From Enterococcus sp. DIV2402 (GTDB lineage: Bacteria; Bacillota; Bacilli; Lactobacillales; Enterococcaceae), in NCBI RefSeq assembly GCF_017426705.2, contig NZ_CP147251.1:2888501-2952500 (forward strand): DNA of 64,000 bases, given 5' to 3'. The stretch's first letter is position 1. Each line of letters opens with the position of its first letter. Positions 56,098 through 64,000 of this stretch are shown here, piece by piece. A program made the translations under genes and the position numbers. The notes beneath the pieces are model-generated. The model ran no database searches. It worked only from the letters and a program-made list of their open reading frames with translations, and was not told where the DNA came from.

Positions 56098-56213
56098 TAA
56101 AAAAAAAACGTACCAACTCGGTGTCCAGCACTGCGAGTTGTTACGTTAGTGAAGCTCTTTTCACTAACTTTTATCAGAACAGGATGCTGATAAAAACCAA
56201 TGAAAAATGACTT
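56098..56213 (-). ncRNA. Three-hairpin small RNA candidate, about 115 nt
   Basis: Read on the minus strand: TTTTATCAG/CTGATAAAA (56195-56169), GTTAGTGAA/TTCACTAAC (56168-56145), then ACGTAACAACTCG/CGAGTTGGTACGT (56146-56108, one mismatch) followed by ten T. The promoter at 56220-56248 starts it and a separate promoter serves the LPXTG gene, so it looks like an independent small RNA. No open frame of note. I do not recognise the family. Confidence 0.75.
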
Positions 56214-56219
56214 GAAATT

Positions 56220-56248
56220 AATATATCATTCTTATCTGATGATTGCAA
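56220..56248 (-). promoter_or_regulatory. Promoter of the three-hairpin RNA
   Basis: Minus strand TTGCAA (56248-56243), 17-base spacer, TATATT (56225-56220). Confidence 0.75.
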
Positions 56249-56278
56249 GGGATTAATCTAGAAAAATTCAAAAAAACT

Positions 56279-57121
56279 TCAATTTTTTTTGCTAACTAGA
56301 ACATCTAAATCAATCGTAATTTTTGTCAATGGATTTTCTTGAACTTTTGCTTTTCTTTCTGGCGAAACACCCCACTCTAATGGCGACATTTCTAATAAAG
56401 ATAGGCGATTTTTTTCGGGAATATCAAATACATACGAAACTTGTTGTTGCATCATTTCAGGATAAATTTGTCTAAATTTATCCACGACTTGTTGATTTGA
56501 ATAACTTTGTTTTTGTTCATCTTCTGGATAAAAAGCTGCCCGTAACTCTTTTAAGTATCCACTACGCGGTACTACTTTGATAACTTGTCCAGCCTTTTTT
56601 AAAATGCGATTGAACTCTTGATAGTTAGAAGGCGAAAAAATATTTAAAATAGTTGAAAATGATTCATTGGCAAAAGGTAAATTTGTCAAATCAGCCACAC
56701 ACCAAAACAAGTTGGCAGGTTGACTCGTCGCCAAATAAATCCCCTCTTTCGAAATATCAAAACCTACACTTGGCCCTAGCGTAGTTTGATTGGCTAAGTT
56801 ATTTAAAAAGCTTCCTTCCCCACATCCCACATCAAGAATTTGTTCATTTTCACAAAGTGGCGCTATTTTATCTAAGAGTGGTTGATACATCCCGCTTTGA
56901 ATCATTGCGCCTCGATGGAAAAACATTTCATGGTCATATTCTGTTTTAATTTGGTGGTCTAAAAAATAGAGTGTTCCCTTTTTCGATAAATCAAAGCGAT
57001 GATGATTCCTACAAATCAAACCTTTTTCCAAGGCAGACATTGCTTCATGACACAAGGGACATTGAAATAAAGGCGCATTTTCTTTTAAAAATAATGCACT
57101 GCGGTCAATTTTTTTTAACAT
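56279..57121 (-). CDS. 23S rRNA (guanine-N1)-methyltransferase, RlmA family
   Basis: 280 residues: zinc finger C21-x2-C24 ... C37 ... H41 at the N-terminus, then a SAM methyltransferase with LDVGCGEGSF and a NIFSPSN motif typical for RlmA. Members methylate G745 (RlmAI) or G748 (RlmAII, related to tylosin resistance); Gram-positive forms usually act on G748, but this cannot be proven here. GAGG precedes the ATG. Confidence 0.88.
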   Translation of the reverse strand: MLKKIDRSALFLKENAPLFQCPLCHEAMSALEKGLICRNHHRFDLSKKGTLYFLDHQIKTEYDHEMFFHRGAMIQSGMYQPLLDKIAPLCENEQILDVGCGEGSFLNNLANQTTLGPSVGFDISKEGIYLATSQPANLFWCVADLTNLPFANESFSTILNIFSPSNYQEFNRILKKAGQVIKVVPRSGYLKELRAAFYPEDEQKQSYSNQQVVDKFRQIYPEMMQQQVSYVFDIPEKNRLSLLEMSPLEWGVSPERKAKVQENPLTKITIDLDVLVSKKN

Positions 57122-57204
57122 CTTGATTCCTCATCTTTCCTTCATTACTTTAGCACATTCTTATGCTAAAATGCTAGATATACAAAAGGAAAAGAGGCAA
57201 AAAG

Positions 57205-57843
57205 ATGTTAAGAGAGTTTTGTGCAGAAAATTATACGGATTTACCTCAAGCGATTGCGAAAGGTGCCAAACGAATTGAACTTTGCGATAATCTAGCAGTT
57301 GGTGGAACTACTCCAAGTACGGGTGTCATTGAAGAAGCCTTGAGTTATGCCGATGATAAAGGCGTGACTGTCATGACAATGATTCGTCCACGTGGTGGTG
57401 ACTTTATCTATAATGATATCGAATTAAAAATCATGCACACTGATTTAATCGAAGCAAAAAAATTAGGTTCTGACGGCGTCGTATTTGGTTGTTTAACTCC
57501 TAATAATTGGTTGGATGAAGAAGCATTGGAAATGTTGATTGACAATGCTGAAGGCTTACAAATCACTTTTCATATGGCCTTTGATGCGATTCCTACAGAA
57601 CGCCAATTTGAAGCAATTGATTGGTTAGCGGCACGTGGTGTGACACGTATTTTAACGCATGGTGGAGCCAGTGGCACGCCGATTGCTGAAAACTATGAAC
57701 ATTTAAAAGCCTTAATTGCTCATGCAGATAATCGGATTATTATTTTACCTGGTGGCGGCATCTCATTTGAAAATGCTCAAGAAGTAGTGGATACATTAGG
57801 TGTTACTGAAGTTCATGGCACAAAAATTGTCCCGTTCGACTAA
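57205..57843 (+). CDS. cutC: CutC family protein
   Basis: 212 residues, TIM-barrel CutC: RIELCDNLAVGGTTPSTGV and MIRPRGGDFIYND are diagnostic. Long linked to copper homeostasis; the biochemical role is uncertain. AGAGGC before ATG. Confidence 0.9.
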   Translation: MLREFCAENYTDLPQAIAKGAKRIELCDNLAVGGTTPSTGVIEEALSYADDKGVTVMTMIRPRGGDFIYNDIELKIMHTDLIEAKKLGSDGVVFGCLTPNNWLDEEALEMLIDNAEGLQITFHMAFDAIPTERQFEAIDWLAARGVTRILTHGGASGTPIAENYEHLKALIAHADNRIIILPGGGISFENAQEVVDTLGVTEVHGTKIVPFD

Positions 57844-57869
57844 TTCAATTTTCAGCATACGTATTTATT

Positions 57870-57922
57870 AAGATATCCTTCCTTGTAACGATGCACGTTT
57901 TATCAAGGAGGATATCTTTTTA
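57870..57922 (+). terminator. cutC terminator
   Basis: AAGATATCC then CCTTG pair with CAAGG then GGATATCTT across a loop of about 18 bases, followed by TTTT. Confidence 0.8.
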
Positions 57923-57932
57923 TGGATTATAG

Positions 57933-57976
57933 CAAAAAAAGTGTGGAGAGAAGCCTTTCAGATTTCTCTCCACACT
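57933..57976 (-). terminator. Terminator of the glycan operon
   Basis: GTGTGGAGAGAA (57941-57952) pairs with TTCTCTCCACAC (57964-57975); on the minus strand seven T follow. Confidence 0.93.
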
Positions 57977-57999
57977 ACTCATCAAGAGCTGCCAATTTT

Positions 58000-58944
58000 T
58001 TAATCGACTGTTGGATTTTTACGTTGCTGTTCCAACCATTCTTCGGTAATTGGTTCAATGTTCGTTTGGTTATCTTCTGCTGGTATTGCGACATACATAG
58101 TTGGTCTTTGGTTTTCAGTCGCCACTACAAAGGTAAATTCAACATTTGTAGCAACGCCCCATGCCCCGTTGCAATCCATCGCAATTAATGAGAAGGCACC
58201 TGCTTTTTCATTTCGTTTCGTCAAGCGTGCATCAAAGTCATAGACTGCTTGATTACATGCTTCTTGTGGTGTATATCCTGCTTTCATCAGACGAACAATT
58301 TCGTAGGACAAACAGCCTTTCATTAAATCCTCACCTAAACCAGTTGCCGCAGCACCACCAATTTCACTGTCCACATAAAAGCCAGAACCACTTAAAGGTG
58401 AATCACCCACACGACCTGGTTGTTTCAAAAACAAACCTGAACTAGACGTACCTGTCGCCATACTACCGCTAACATCAAGCCCCACCATACTGACGGTATC
58501 ATGGCCATCGTAAGGGTTGAGTTGATTTTTTTGCACTTCTTTCAAACGTTTTTCCCACTCAGCTTTTGCACGATCTGTTAACATATTTTGAATATCAAAA
58601 CCATTAAGAACTGCATAATCACGCGCACCTTCGCCAACTAAAAAACTATTAAAGCGTTCCTTACTCAACTGCTTCGCTACAGAGATAGGATTTTTCACAT
58701 CCGATATTCCGGCAACGCCACCAATTTGATACGTGTCACCATCCATATAAGCAGCGTCCAATTGAACAGCCCCTTGAATGTTAGGTAGACCGCCATAACC
58801 AACCGATTTATAGACAGGATTGTCTTCGACTAAGCGCACCGCCGATTCAATAGCATCTCCGACTGTGACACCTTCTTTTAATAATTGACTCGCAACTGTC
58901 ACTCCATCAAATGCCATTCGCCAAGTTGCAATAATTCCCCACAT
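58000..58944 (-). CDS. N4-(beta-N-acetylglucosaminyl)-L-asparaginase
   Basis: Ntn-hydrolase of 314 residues that cleaves GlcNAc-asparagine to aspartate and GlcNAc-amine. The autocleavage site GHDTVSM has the nucleophile T150; RVGDSPLSGSGFYVD and GGAAATGLGED match the substrate pocket of aspartylglucosaminidase rather than a plain asparaginase. No signal peptide. AAGGAGG before ATG; 12 bases after GH20. Confidence 0.92.
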   Translation of the reverse strand: MWGIIATWRMAFDGVTVASQLLKEGVTVGDAIESAVRLVEDNPVYKSVGYGGLPNIQGAVQLDAAYMDGDTYQIGGVAGISDVKNPISVAKQLSKERFNSFLVGEGARDYAVLNGFDIQNMLTDRAKAEWEKRLKEVQKNQLNPYDGHDTVSMVGLDVSGSMATGTSSSGLFLKQPGRVGDSPLSGSGFYVDSEIGGAAATGLGEDLMKGCLSYEIVRLMKAGYTPQEACNQAVYDFDARLTKRNEKAGAFSLIAMDCNGAWGVATNVEFTFVVATENQRPTMYVAIPAEDNQTNIEPITEEWLEQQRKNPTVD

Positions 58945-58956
58945 TGGACTTCCTCC

Positions 58957-60288
58957 TTAATGAAAATATGTTTTGACAATCGTTTCGATTTGTTTTTGAT
59001 CTGCAAAGACTGTTGTCAATTTTTGCATCGCTGCAAATAATAGATACGACATATTCTCCCAAACGACTTGTGTATCTTGCGCTTCTGGTCGATCGCACCA
59101 AATAGCCAATGCTACACCAGGTAATTGCGGCGTAAGCTGTGTCATCACTTGTTGTTGTGCATACATTTCTGGCGTCCAACCATCCAAGATTTTGTCGTAG
59201 GTTGGATAGGAATAACCAGCATTTTCACCTAAAACATAATAGAAGTAATTATCATTAAAATTAATAATCGTATAGTCTTTTTCTAAGAAAGTGGCTACCG
59301 GAGCCATGTGTTGATTCCATTTTGTCCAATACGTAACTTCCACATTTGTTGCTAATTTTATTTGTTCGCTACGATTTAGTCGGAAAAAGCCGTCATTCCA
59401 AATACGTGGGACAAAGCCCCATTGACTAATCGTTTCAATGACTTGATTAACGTAAGAAACAAATGTATCAATGCCTTCTGCAGCTTCCCCATAGTTTGCT
59501 TTTGCATAAGCACGCAATTCAGGGTACGCTTCAATTTGATCAAAATCGACAAACTCATCACCACCGATATGGAAATACGTACTATCCGCAAATAATTCGG
59601 CATATTCTTGATAAATCGACAGAATAAATGCAATCGCTTCTGGGTCACAAATATTTAAGGCAGCTGGATCACGTTCCAGCGTTCCATCTTCTTGTTTTTT
59701 TTGTAATTGCCATTCTGGATGTGTTCGTAAAATTTGTTTTAAATGTCCCGGGCTATCAAAATCTGGAATAATTTCAATTCCGGCTTGTTGGGCATATAAA
59801 ATAATTTCCCGTATTTCATTTTTTGTAAGATGTTCATCCGAAACGATCTCAGGTGCTACTTCTGATTCAATACGAAAGCCTTCATTTTCTGAGAAATGTA
59901 ATTGCAAATAATTAAATTGCGCCAATGCCATACTATCAATGAATTGCAATAAAATTTCTTTAGAAAAATATTTTCGTGCCATATCAATCATTAAAATTCG
60001 TTGTTCTTGTTGATAGGTGACCACTGTCTCACCTAAAGGCAACTCACCTAAAAACTCCCGAATTAAGGCATGCGAGGCAACCGCCAATAATTCATTTTTA
60101 TCAGCAACTACTTTAATCCCACGATCTTTATAGATGACAGAAGTATTTGCTTGTTGTACAAGATGCAAATCGCCTACTTCATGTTGGGTAATACTTACCG
60201 CTTGTTTAAATAAACGTTCCACGACCATTTTTAAACGTCGTGCAATTGTTAAACTACTGATTTCTGTAACAGAAATTGTATAACTCAT
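58957..60288 (-). CDS. GH20 beta-N-acetylhexosaminidase (cytoplasmic)
   Basis: 443 residues from ATG 60288, which overlaps the GH1 stop (TAATG) and follows GGAGGG. Catalytic D244-E245 in HIGGDEF; DFDSPGHL and WNDG also conserved. No signal peptide. It would remove terminal beta-GlcNAc (or GalNAc) from imported short glycans. Confidence 0.92.
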   Translation of the reverse strand: MSYTISVTEISSLTIARRLKMVVERLFKQAVSITQHEVGDLHLVQQANTSVIYKDRGIKVVADKNELLAVASHALIREFLGELPLGETVVTYQQEQRILMIDMARKYFSKEILLQFIDSMALAQFNYLQLHFSENEGFRIESEVAPEIVSDEHLTKNEIREIILYAQQAGIEIIPDFDSPGHLKQILRTHPEWQLQKKQEDGTLERDPAALNICDPEAIAFILSIYQEYAELFADSTYFHIGGDEFVDFDQIEAYPELRAYAKANYGEAAEGIDTFVSYVNQVIETISQWGFVPRIWNDGFFRLNRSEQIKLATNVEVTYWTKWNQHMAPVATFLEKDYTIINFNDNYFYYVLGENAGYSYPTYDKILDGWTPEMYAQQQVMTQLTPQLPGVALAIWCDRPEAQDTQVVWENMSYLLFAAMQKLTTVFADQKQIETIVKTYFH

Positions 60289-61679
60289 TACTTCCCTCCG
60301 CACTCAAATCCTGATTGTTCAATCACTTGTTTCATCCAATAACTACTTGCTTTATCTGAACGAGCATAGTTTTGGTCACGATTTAATCGATAAAATCCAT
60401 AACGGTTTTTATAGGCATTTAACCATGACCAGCAATCAACAAACGTCCACATATGATAACCAAAACATTGACTACCTTCATCCATTGCTTTTGCCAACAT
60501 TGATAAATGATCTTCTAAAAATTCAATGCGATAATCATCTTGAATAACACCATGCTCATCTAAAAATTGTTCTTCTCCTTCCACACCCATGCCATTTTCA
60601 GAGACATACCAAGGAATATTGCTGTAATCATTTTTTAGACGCATCGCAATATCGTACATCCCTTCTGGATAGATTTCCCAGCCGCGGTGGGGATTAATTC
60701 GTTTTTCTGGCCAATCGTAATAACGAGCAAAATCACCCGGAGATTGTGCAGGAAAACGTGGATTTTCTACTGCTTGTACCCGTAACGGTTGATAGTAATT
60801 TACGCCTAAAAAATCAATGGTATTTTCTTCAAAAATTGTTCGATCACCTGCTTGTGTCTCTGGCAATAAGTGGTTTTCAGCCAAAATAGTAATCAATTCT
60901 TCTGGGAAATAGCCGTTAACGACCGTGTCAACAAAACTGCGAATATAAATTAAATCGGCCTTATGTCGTGCTTCTTGATCAGTCGGAGCCTCACTTTTAG
61001 CATAAACAGGTGACAGATTTAAAATAATACCAATCTCTCCATCATTGTGTGAGGATTCTTTATATGCTTTAACAGCTGCCGCATGTGCTAATAATGTATG
61101 ATAGCCTACTTGAATGGCACGTTTAAAATCATGGACTTTAGGATAATGTGCATCTCCTAAATAACCACATTCAATATGCACTAAAGGCTCATTAAACGTT
61201 GCCCATTTTTTGACGATATCACCAAATTGTTCAAAAGCCGTTTTTGCATAAAAGGCAAAATGATCCACTGACTCACGTGCTTCCCAACCACCTTTTTCCA
61301 TTAACCACCATGGCATATCAAAATGGAAGAGATTGATAATTGGTTCCACTCCATTTTTAATCATCTCTTCAAAATAATCGCGATAAAAAGCCACTGCTTT
61401 TGGATTCAGCGTTTTGCCATCAGGTAATAAACGTGTCCAAGCAATTGATGTTCGATACGAATTCATCGACATTTTTTTCATTAACGCCACATCTTCTTTA
61501 TATTGAAAATAGACATTTGATGTATCATTAGGACCTACACCATCGAAGAATAACTCTGGTTCCATTTCAAACCATTTGTCCCAAGTAGAAGGACTTTTAC
61601 CATCAATGAATGCCGCTCCTTCTGTTTGTGGTGCCGAGGTTGCCGCACCCCATAAAAAATCTTTTGGAAATGTAATCAT
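60288..61679 (-). CDS. GH1 family beta-glycosidase
   Basis: 463 residues: acid/base E164 (TFNEP), nucleophile E361 (VSENG). At the place where 6-phospho-enzymes have S, K and Y, this one has S and Y but N instead of K (SWLNAYKNRYGF), so its substrate may be phosphorylated or not. AGGAGG before ATG; couples to GH20. Confidence 0.9.
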   Translation of the reverse strand: MITFPKDFLWGAATSAPQTEGAAFIDGKSPSTWDKWFEMEPELFFDGVGPNDTSNVYFQYKEDVALMKKMSMNSYRTSIAWTRLLPDGKTLNPKAVAFYRDYFEEMIKNGVEPIINLFHFDMPWWLMEKGGWEARESVDHFAFYAKTAFEQFGDIVKKWATFNEPLVHIECGYLGDAHYPKVHDFKRAIQVGYHTLLAHAAAVKAYKESSHNDGEIGIILNLSPVYAKSEAPTDQEARHKADLIYIRSFVDTVVNGYFPEELITILAENHLLPETQAGDRTIFEENTIDFLGVNYYQPLRVQAVENPRFPAQSPGDFARYYDWPEKRINPHRGWEIYPEGMYDIAMRLKNDYSNIPWYVSENGMGVEGEEQFLDEHGVIQDDYRIEFLEDHLSMLAKAMDEGSQCFGYHMWTFVDCWSWLNAYKNRYGFYRLNRDQNYARSDKASSYWMKQVIEQSGFECGGK

Positions 61680-61716
61680 TGTTTCTCCTCCTCAATCTCT
61701 TTTCTTCACTCTACTA

Positions 61717-61731
61717 AGAAAACGAATACAA
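61717..61731. promoter_or_regulatory. Possible cre site before the GH1 gene
   Basis: On the minus strand TTGTATTCGTTTTCT fits WTGNAANCGNWNNCW with one mismatch. It would permit CcpA control. I see no firm promoter beside it. Confidence 0.4.
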
Positions 61732-61771
61732 AACAATATGTGGATTTTTCGCTCATAAAATTACGCAATAG

Positions 61772-62386
61772 TTACATACTCTCTTGCTGTAAAAAGCGTT
61801 CTAACAGCCATGAATAGACAAAACTAAATAACAGACCTATGACTATTGATTGCCAACCATACGTAAAGAAACCTAAAACTAAAATCGTATAATTTAGCCA
61901 GCGAATTGCTTTTGCCAAAGAAATCGCCGGTCGTTTTTGATGGATAATCAAAGCAATGACATCCACTCCGACTGCAGAAGAACCAGCGGACAAGCAAAAA
62001 TAATAGCCTGCTGCAATCAATAACGAAGCCAACAAGAAATCAATCGGCAAATTAAGCACAATCGAAAATTCCCATCGATGGAACAACGTAAAGAAAAATA
62101 AATATGACACACTACTGACAATTGATTTAAGAAAGCGTCCACGACCTAAAAATAGCCAGCAAACAATTAATAATCCAATCGTTATGATATTTGTCAAATA
62201 AGCAACGTCGCTATTCAAGACCTTGCTTAACACTAAAGACAAACTAGTGACGCCACCATTAATAATCGCGTGGGGAACCATCCACTTGGCATAAGCAAAG
62301 CCAAGTAGAATATTCCCAAAAATGATTTTTAAAATAGCGTCTCGTTCCGATTGTTTTTTGATTGTTTGTGGCTGTTTTGTTTTCAT
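61772..62386 (-). CDS. YitT/YczE-like integral membrane protein
   Basis: 204 residues with five or six helices, INGGVTSLSLVLSKVLNSDV and AGSSAVGVDVIALI as in the YitT/YczE group, but without the soluble C-terminal domain of full YitT. Its start overlaps the GH29 stop (ATGA). It is the only membrane protein of the glycan operon; a transport role is inference. Confidence 0.78.
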   Translation of the reverse strand: MKTKQPQTIKKQSERDAILKIIFGNILLGFAYAKWMVPHAIINGGVTSLSLVLSKVLNSDVAYLTNIITIGLLIVCWLFLGRGRFLKSIVSSVSYLFFFTLFHRWEFSIVLNLPIDFLLASLLIAAGYYFCLSAGSSAVGVDVIALIIHQKRPAISLAKAIRWLNYTILVLGFFTYGWQSIVIGLLFSFVYSWLLERFLQQESM

Positions 62387-63696
62387 TGTTCTCTCGTTTT
62401 CTTTGTTAATTCGATTTTATAAACCTGGTAAAGCTCTTCACCTGTAGATAATTCATCCATTTGGTCACTGATAACTTCACCTGTATTCAATAACGTAATT
62501 CTTTCAATTGCTCCAAATAACTGGCAAGGTAAATCCGGTGCACTTTTTTCACCAAATGCATAAATGACAGTACCTTTTTGTGTGAATGACCAGCCTTGAG
62601 GTGCTTTATAGGAGCTTGGTCGTGTTTCATAAATACCTTCACCAAATTGCGTTAACCATTCGCCTAAAGGTTCCAAAATTGCTAAGGCTTCTCTAGGTAA
62701 GGTTCCATCTGGTTTTGGCCCAACACCTAAAATAATATTTCCACCCATGGCAACGACTTGAACGACACTGGTTAGAATTTCTTCAAATGATTTGTACGTA
62801 TCATTCGGACAAAAGCCCCAGTTTTTCGCCAATGGGATGTTACTTTCCCATGCTTTAGTTGGCGGAATCTCTGGAATTTTTCGTTCCGGAGTGACATAGT
62901 TTTCATATTTCCCACCGATACTGCGATCGACAATTAGTAAATCCTGTTGTTGCGTGCGAACTGCTTGAGCAATTCGGTCCATATCCAGTAATTCGTGACG
63001 ACTATTGACCCAACCGCCGTCTAACCAAAGAATATCTAATTCACCATAATTAGTTGTAATTTCAACTAATTGGTCATGGACAAACTGGTTATATTGCGCC
63101 CAACGTTCGGGAAATTCATGCGGATCATAACTAGCATAACGTCCTTTTGGTCTTTCTCCTGGTACCCAATAGAGCGGGGAATGCCAGTCTGGTTTTGAAT
63201 AATACGCACCTACACTTAATCCTACTTCGTGAAAGGCTTCTGCCACTGCACCAAAAACATCAGCTTGTGGATTTTCGGCAAAAGGACAAGGCGTTTGTGT
63301 TACTTTGTACTCACTATAATCGGTATCATACATATTAAAACCATCATGATGTTTTGTCGTAAAAAGCATATATCGAAAACCGGCATCTTTACACGCTTGG
63401 GCCCATGCGGTTGGATTGAACTGGTACGGATTAAATGAATGATTTAATCCCCAGTAGTCCGCACGTAATTCATCAATATCATTACGCCAAGGATTTTTTC
63501 TAGCCCAGTCATCTTCTTCAGACATTTGCCAAGATTCGACAATCCCTGCTACTGCATACAGCCCCCAGTGAAAAATCACACCAATTTTTTGATCTTTAAA
63601 CCACTCTAATTTTTCTTGAATAACTTCGGGGAGTTCTTCATAAGCTTCATAATCAGTCGTTAGATTTTCTTCAATGTCTTGTCTAATTTTTGCCAT
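62383..63696 (-). CDS. GH29 alpha-L-fucosidase (cytoplasmic)
   Basis: 437 residues: KHHDGF (115-120) and nucleophile D226 (ILWLDGGWV) are GH29 landmarks. No signal peptide, no carbohydrate-binding module. AAGGAAGG before ATG. Overlaps the metallophosphoesterase gene by 37 bases. Linkage (alpha-1,6 core versus alpha-1,3/4) cannot be read. Confidence 0.93.
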   Translation of the reverse strand: MAKIRQDIEENLTTDYEAYEELPEVIQEKLEWFKDQKIGVIFHWGLYAVAGIVESWQMSEEDDWARKNPWRNDIDELRADYWGLNHSFNPYQFNPTAWAQACKDAGFRYMLFTTKHHDGFNMYDTDYSEYKVTQTPCPFAENPQADVFGAVAEAFHEVGLSVGAYYSKPDWHSPLYWVPGERPKGRYASYDPHEFPERWAQYNQFVHDQLVEITTNYGELDILWLDGGWVNSRHELLDMDRIAQAVRTQQQDLLIVDRSIGGKYENYVTPERKIPEIPPTKAWESNIPLAKNWGFCPNDTYKSFEEILTSVVQVVAMGGNIILGVGPKPDGTLPREALAILEPLGEWLTQFGEGIYETRPSSYKAPQGWSFTQKGTVIYAFGEKSAPDLPCQLFGAIERITLLNTGEVISDQMDELSTGEELYQVYKIELTKKTREQ

Positions 63697-64000
63697 GATT
63701 TACCTTCCTTGTGTTCATCATATGAAATAATTGTTGTTGCTAATGCGTTTTGCTCATGAAGGATAATTTGACGATACCCTCTAGCAAATTGTCCATAAAC
63801 ATTGTAGCCACTAATGCGACTATAATGTAAGCCGACACCTAACCACTCAGCTGTAAAATCATTGTCATGGTCGTGTCCACAAAAAACATTCACTGCTTGC
63901 TCGTGTTCAACCAAGGTAGCAAACAATCCCGTATTAATTTCCGGACTACAAATTGCCTCTAGGCATTGTCCCGTTTCGATGAAGGCTTTTGCCTCTTGAT
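63660..64000 (-). CDS. Metallophosphoesterase, C-terminal part (cut by window end)
   Basis: The last 113 residues of a calcineurin-like phosphoesterase; the gene enters from beyond base 64000. The metal motif VFCGHDHDND is visible. Overlaps the GH29 start by 37 bases, so it belongs to the operon. Its role with glycans is not evident. Confidence 0.85.
   Translation of the reverse strand, partial: QEAKAFIETGQCLEAICSPEINTGLFATLVEHEQAVNVFCGHDHDNDFTAEWLGVGLHYSRISGYNVYGQFARGYRQIILHEQNALATTIISYDEHKEGKSWQKLDKTLKKI

Noticed and set aside
56098..56213. Resemblance of the third hairpin (CACCGAG...) to the 3' end of a tracrRNA
   Set aside because: No Cas gene, no repeat array and no anti-repeat or nexus-like segment is present; the likeness is limited to a short GC-containing stem before a T-run.
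1..64000. CRISPR arrays, insertion sequences, prophage, tRNA or rRNA genes
   Set aside because: No regularly spaced direct repeats, transposase, phage genes or tRNA/rRNA-like sequence was seen.

Overview
The window looks like a chromosomal segment of a low-GC Firmicute of the Lactobacillales, most likely Enterococcaceae (Enterococcus or a close relative). The basis is the AT-rich sequence, strong AGGAGG ribosome binding sites, GTG/TTG starts, the dnaX-ebfC-recR-tmk-pstA-holB-ricT-yabA-rsmI order, an LPXTG surface protein and class III ribonucleotide reductase. No species can be named from the sequence alone. Most of the window is conserved housekeeping DNA; small catabolic, stress and transport modules are set between the core blocks.

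Layout. 0-7.1 kb (minus strand): lipoate ligase, an MBL-fold hydrolase, an M42 aminopeptidase, an SDR, a MerR regulator and a BceAB-type ABC transporter. 7.3-10.2 kb: nrdDG behind a textbook NrdR double box. 10.2-18.2 kb (minus): dinB with a LexA-like box, then the dnaX...rsmI operon. 18.4-25.6 kb (plus): a YdjI/YdjG/YdjH-like membrane-stress operon, ilvE, and a 6-phospho-beta-glucosidase with a PTS EIIC. 25.6-31.7 kb: an NmrA-like protein with a divergent HxlR regulator, then a two-component system divergent from a three-gene ABC-2 exporter resembling LnrJK-LnrLMN. 31.8-37.1 kb: ilvD, a MIP18-family protein, DUF1810, and rplL/rplJ/rplA/rplK with autoregulatory leaders. 37.2-45.8 kb: lipoprotein hydrolase, ribokinase, L-serine dehydratase, an AbgB-like amidohydrolase, an MFS transporter broken by one in-frame TAA, and an AraC regulator with a catalytically degenerate GH39-like domain. 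45.9-53.9 kb: nusG, secE, rpmG, a CBS-domain c-di-AMP-type receptor, a preQ1 riboswitch with queT, a structured RNA gene, a lipid kinase, recD2, a phosphatase and trmL. 54-57.8 kb: LPXTG protein, a second small RNA candidate, an rlmA-type methyltransferase and cutC.

The last 6 kb (58-64 kb, minus) is a tight operon: metallophosphoesterase (cut by the window end), GH29 alpha-L-fucosidase, YitT-like membrane protein, GH1 glycosidase, GH20 hexosaminidase and aspartylglucosaminidase. None of the glycosidases has a signal peptide. Together they could dismantle an imported fucosylated GlcNAc-asparagine, the core stub of an N-glycan, inside the cell. This is the most interesting metabolic module.

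The most likely undescribed elements are two RNA genes without coding capacity: about 235 nt at 48829-49063 and about 115 nt at 56098-56213, each with a promoter of correct spacing and a terminator. Other regulation readable in the DNA includes the preQ1 switch, the L10 leader, a GTGGGAGG...TAACCACATC motif before both rplK and rplA, NrdR and LexA-like sites, an HxlR operator, and several convergent gene pairs whose stop codons lie inside a shared bidirectional terminator.
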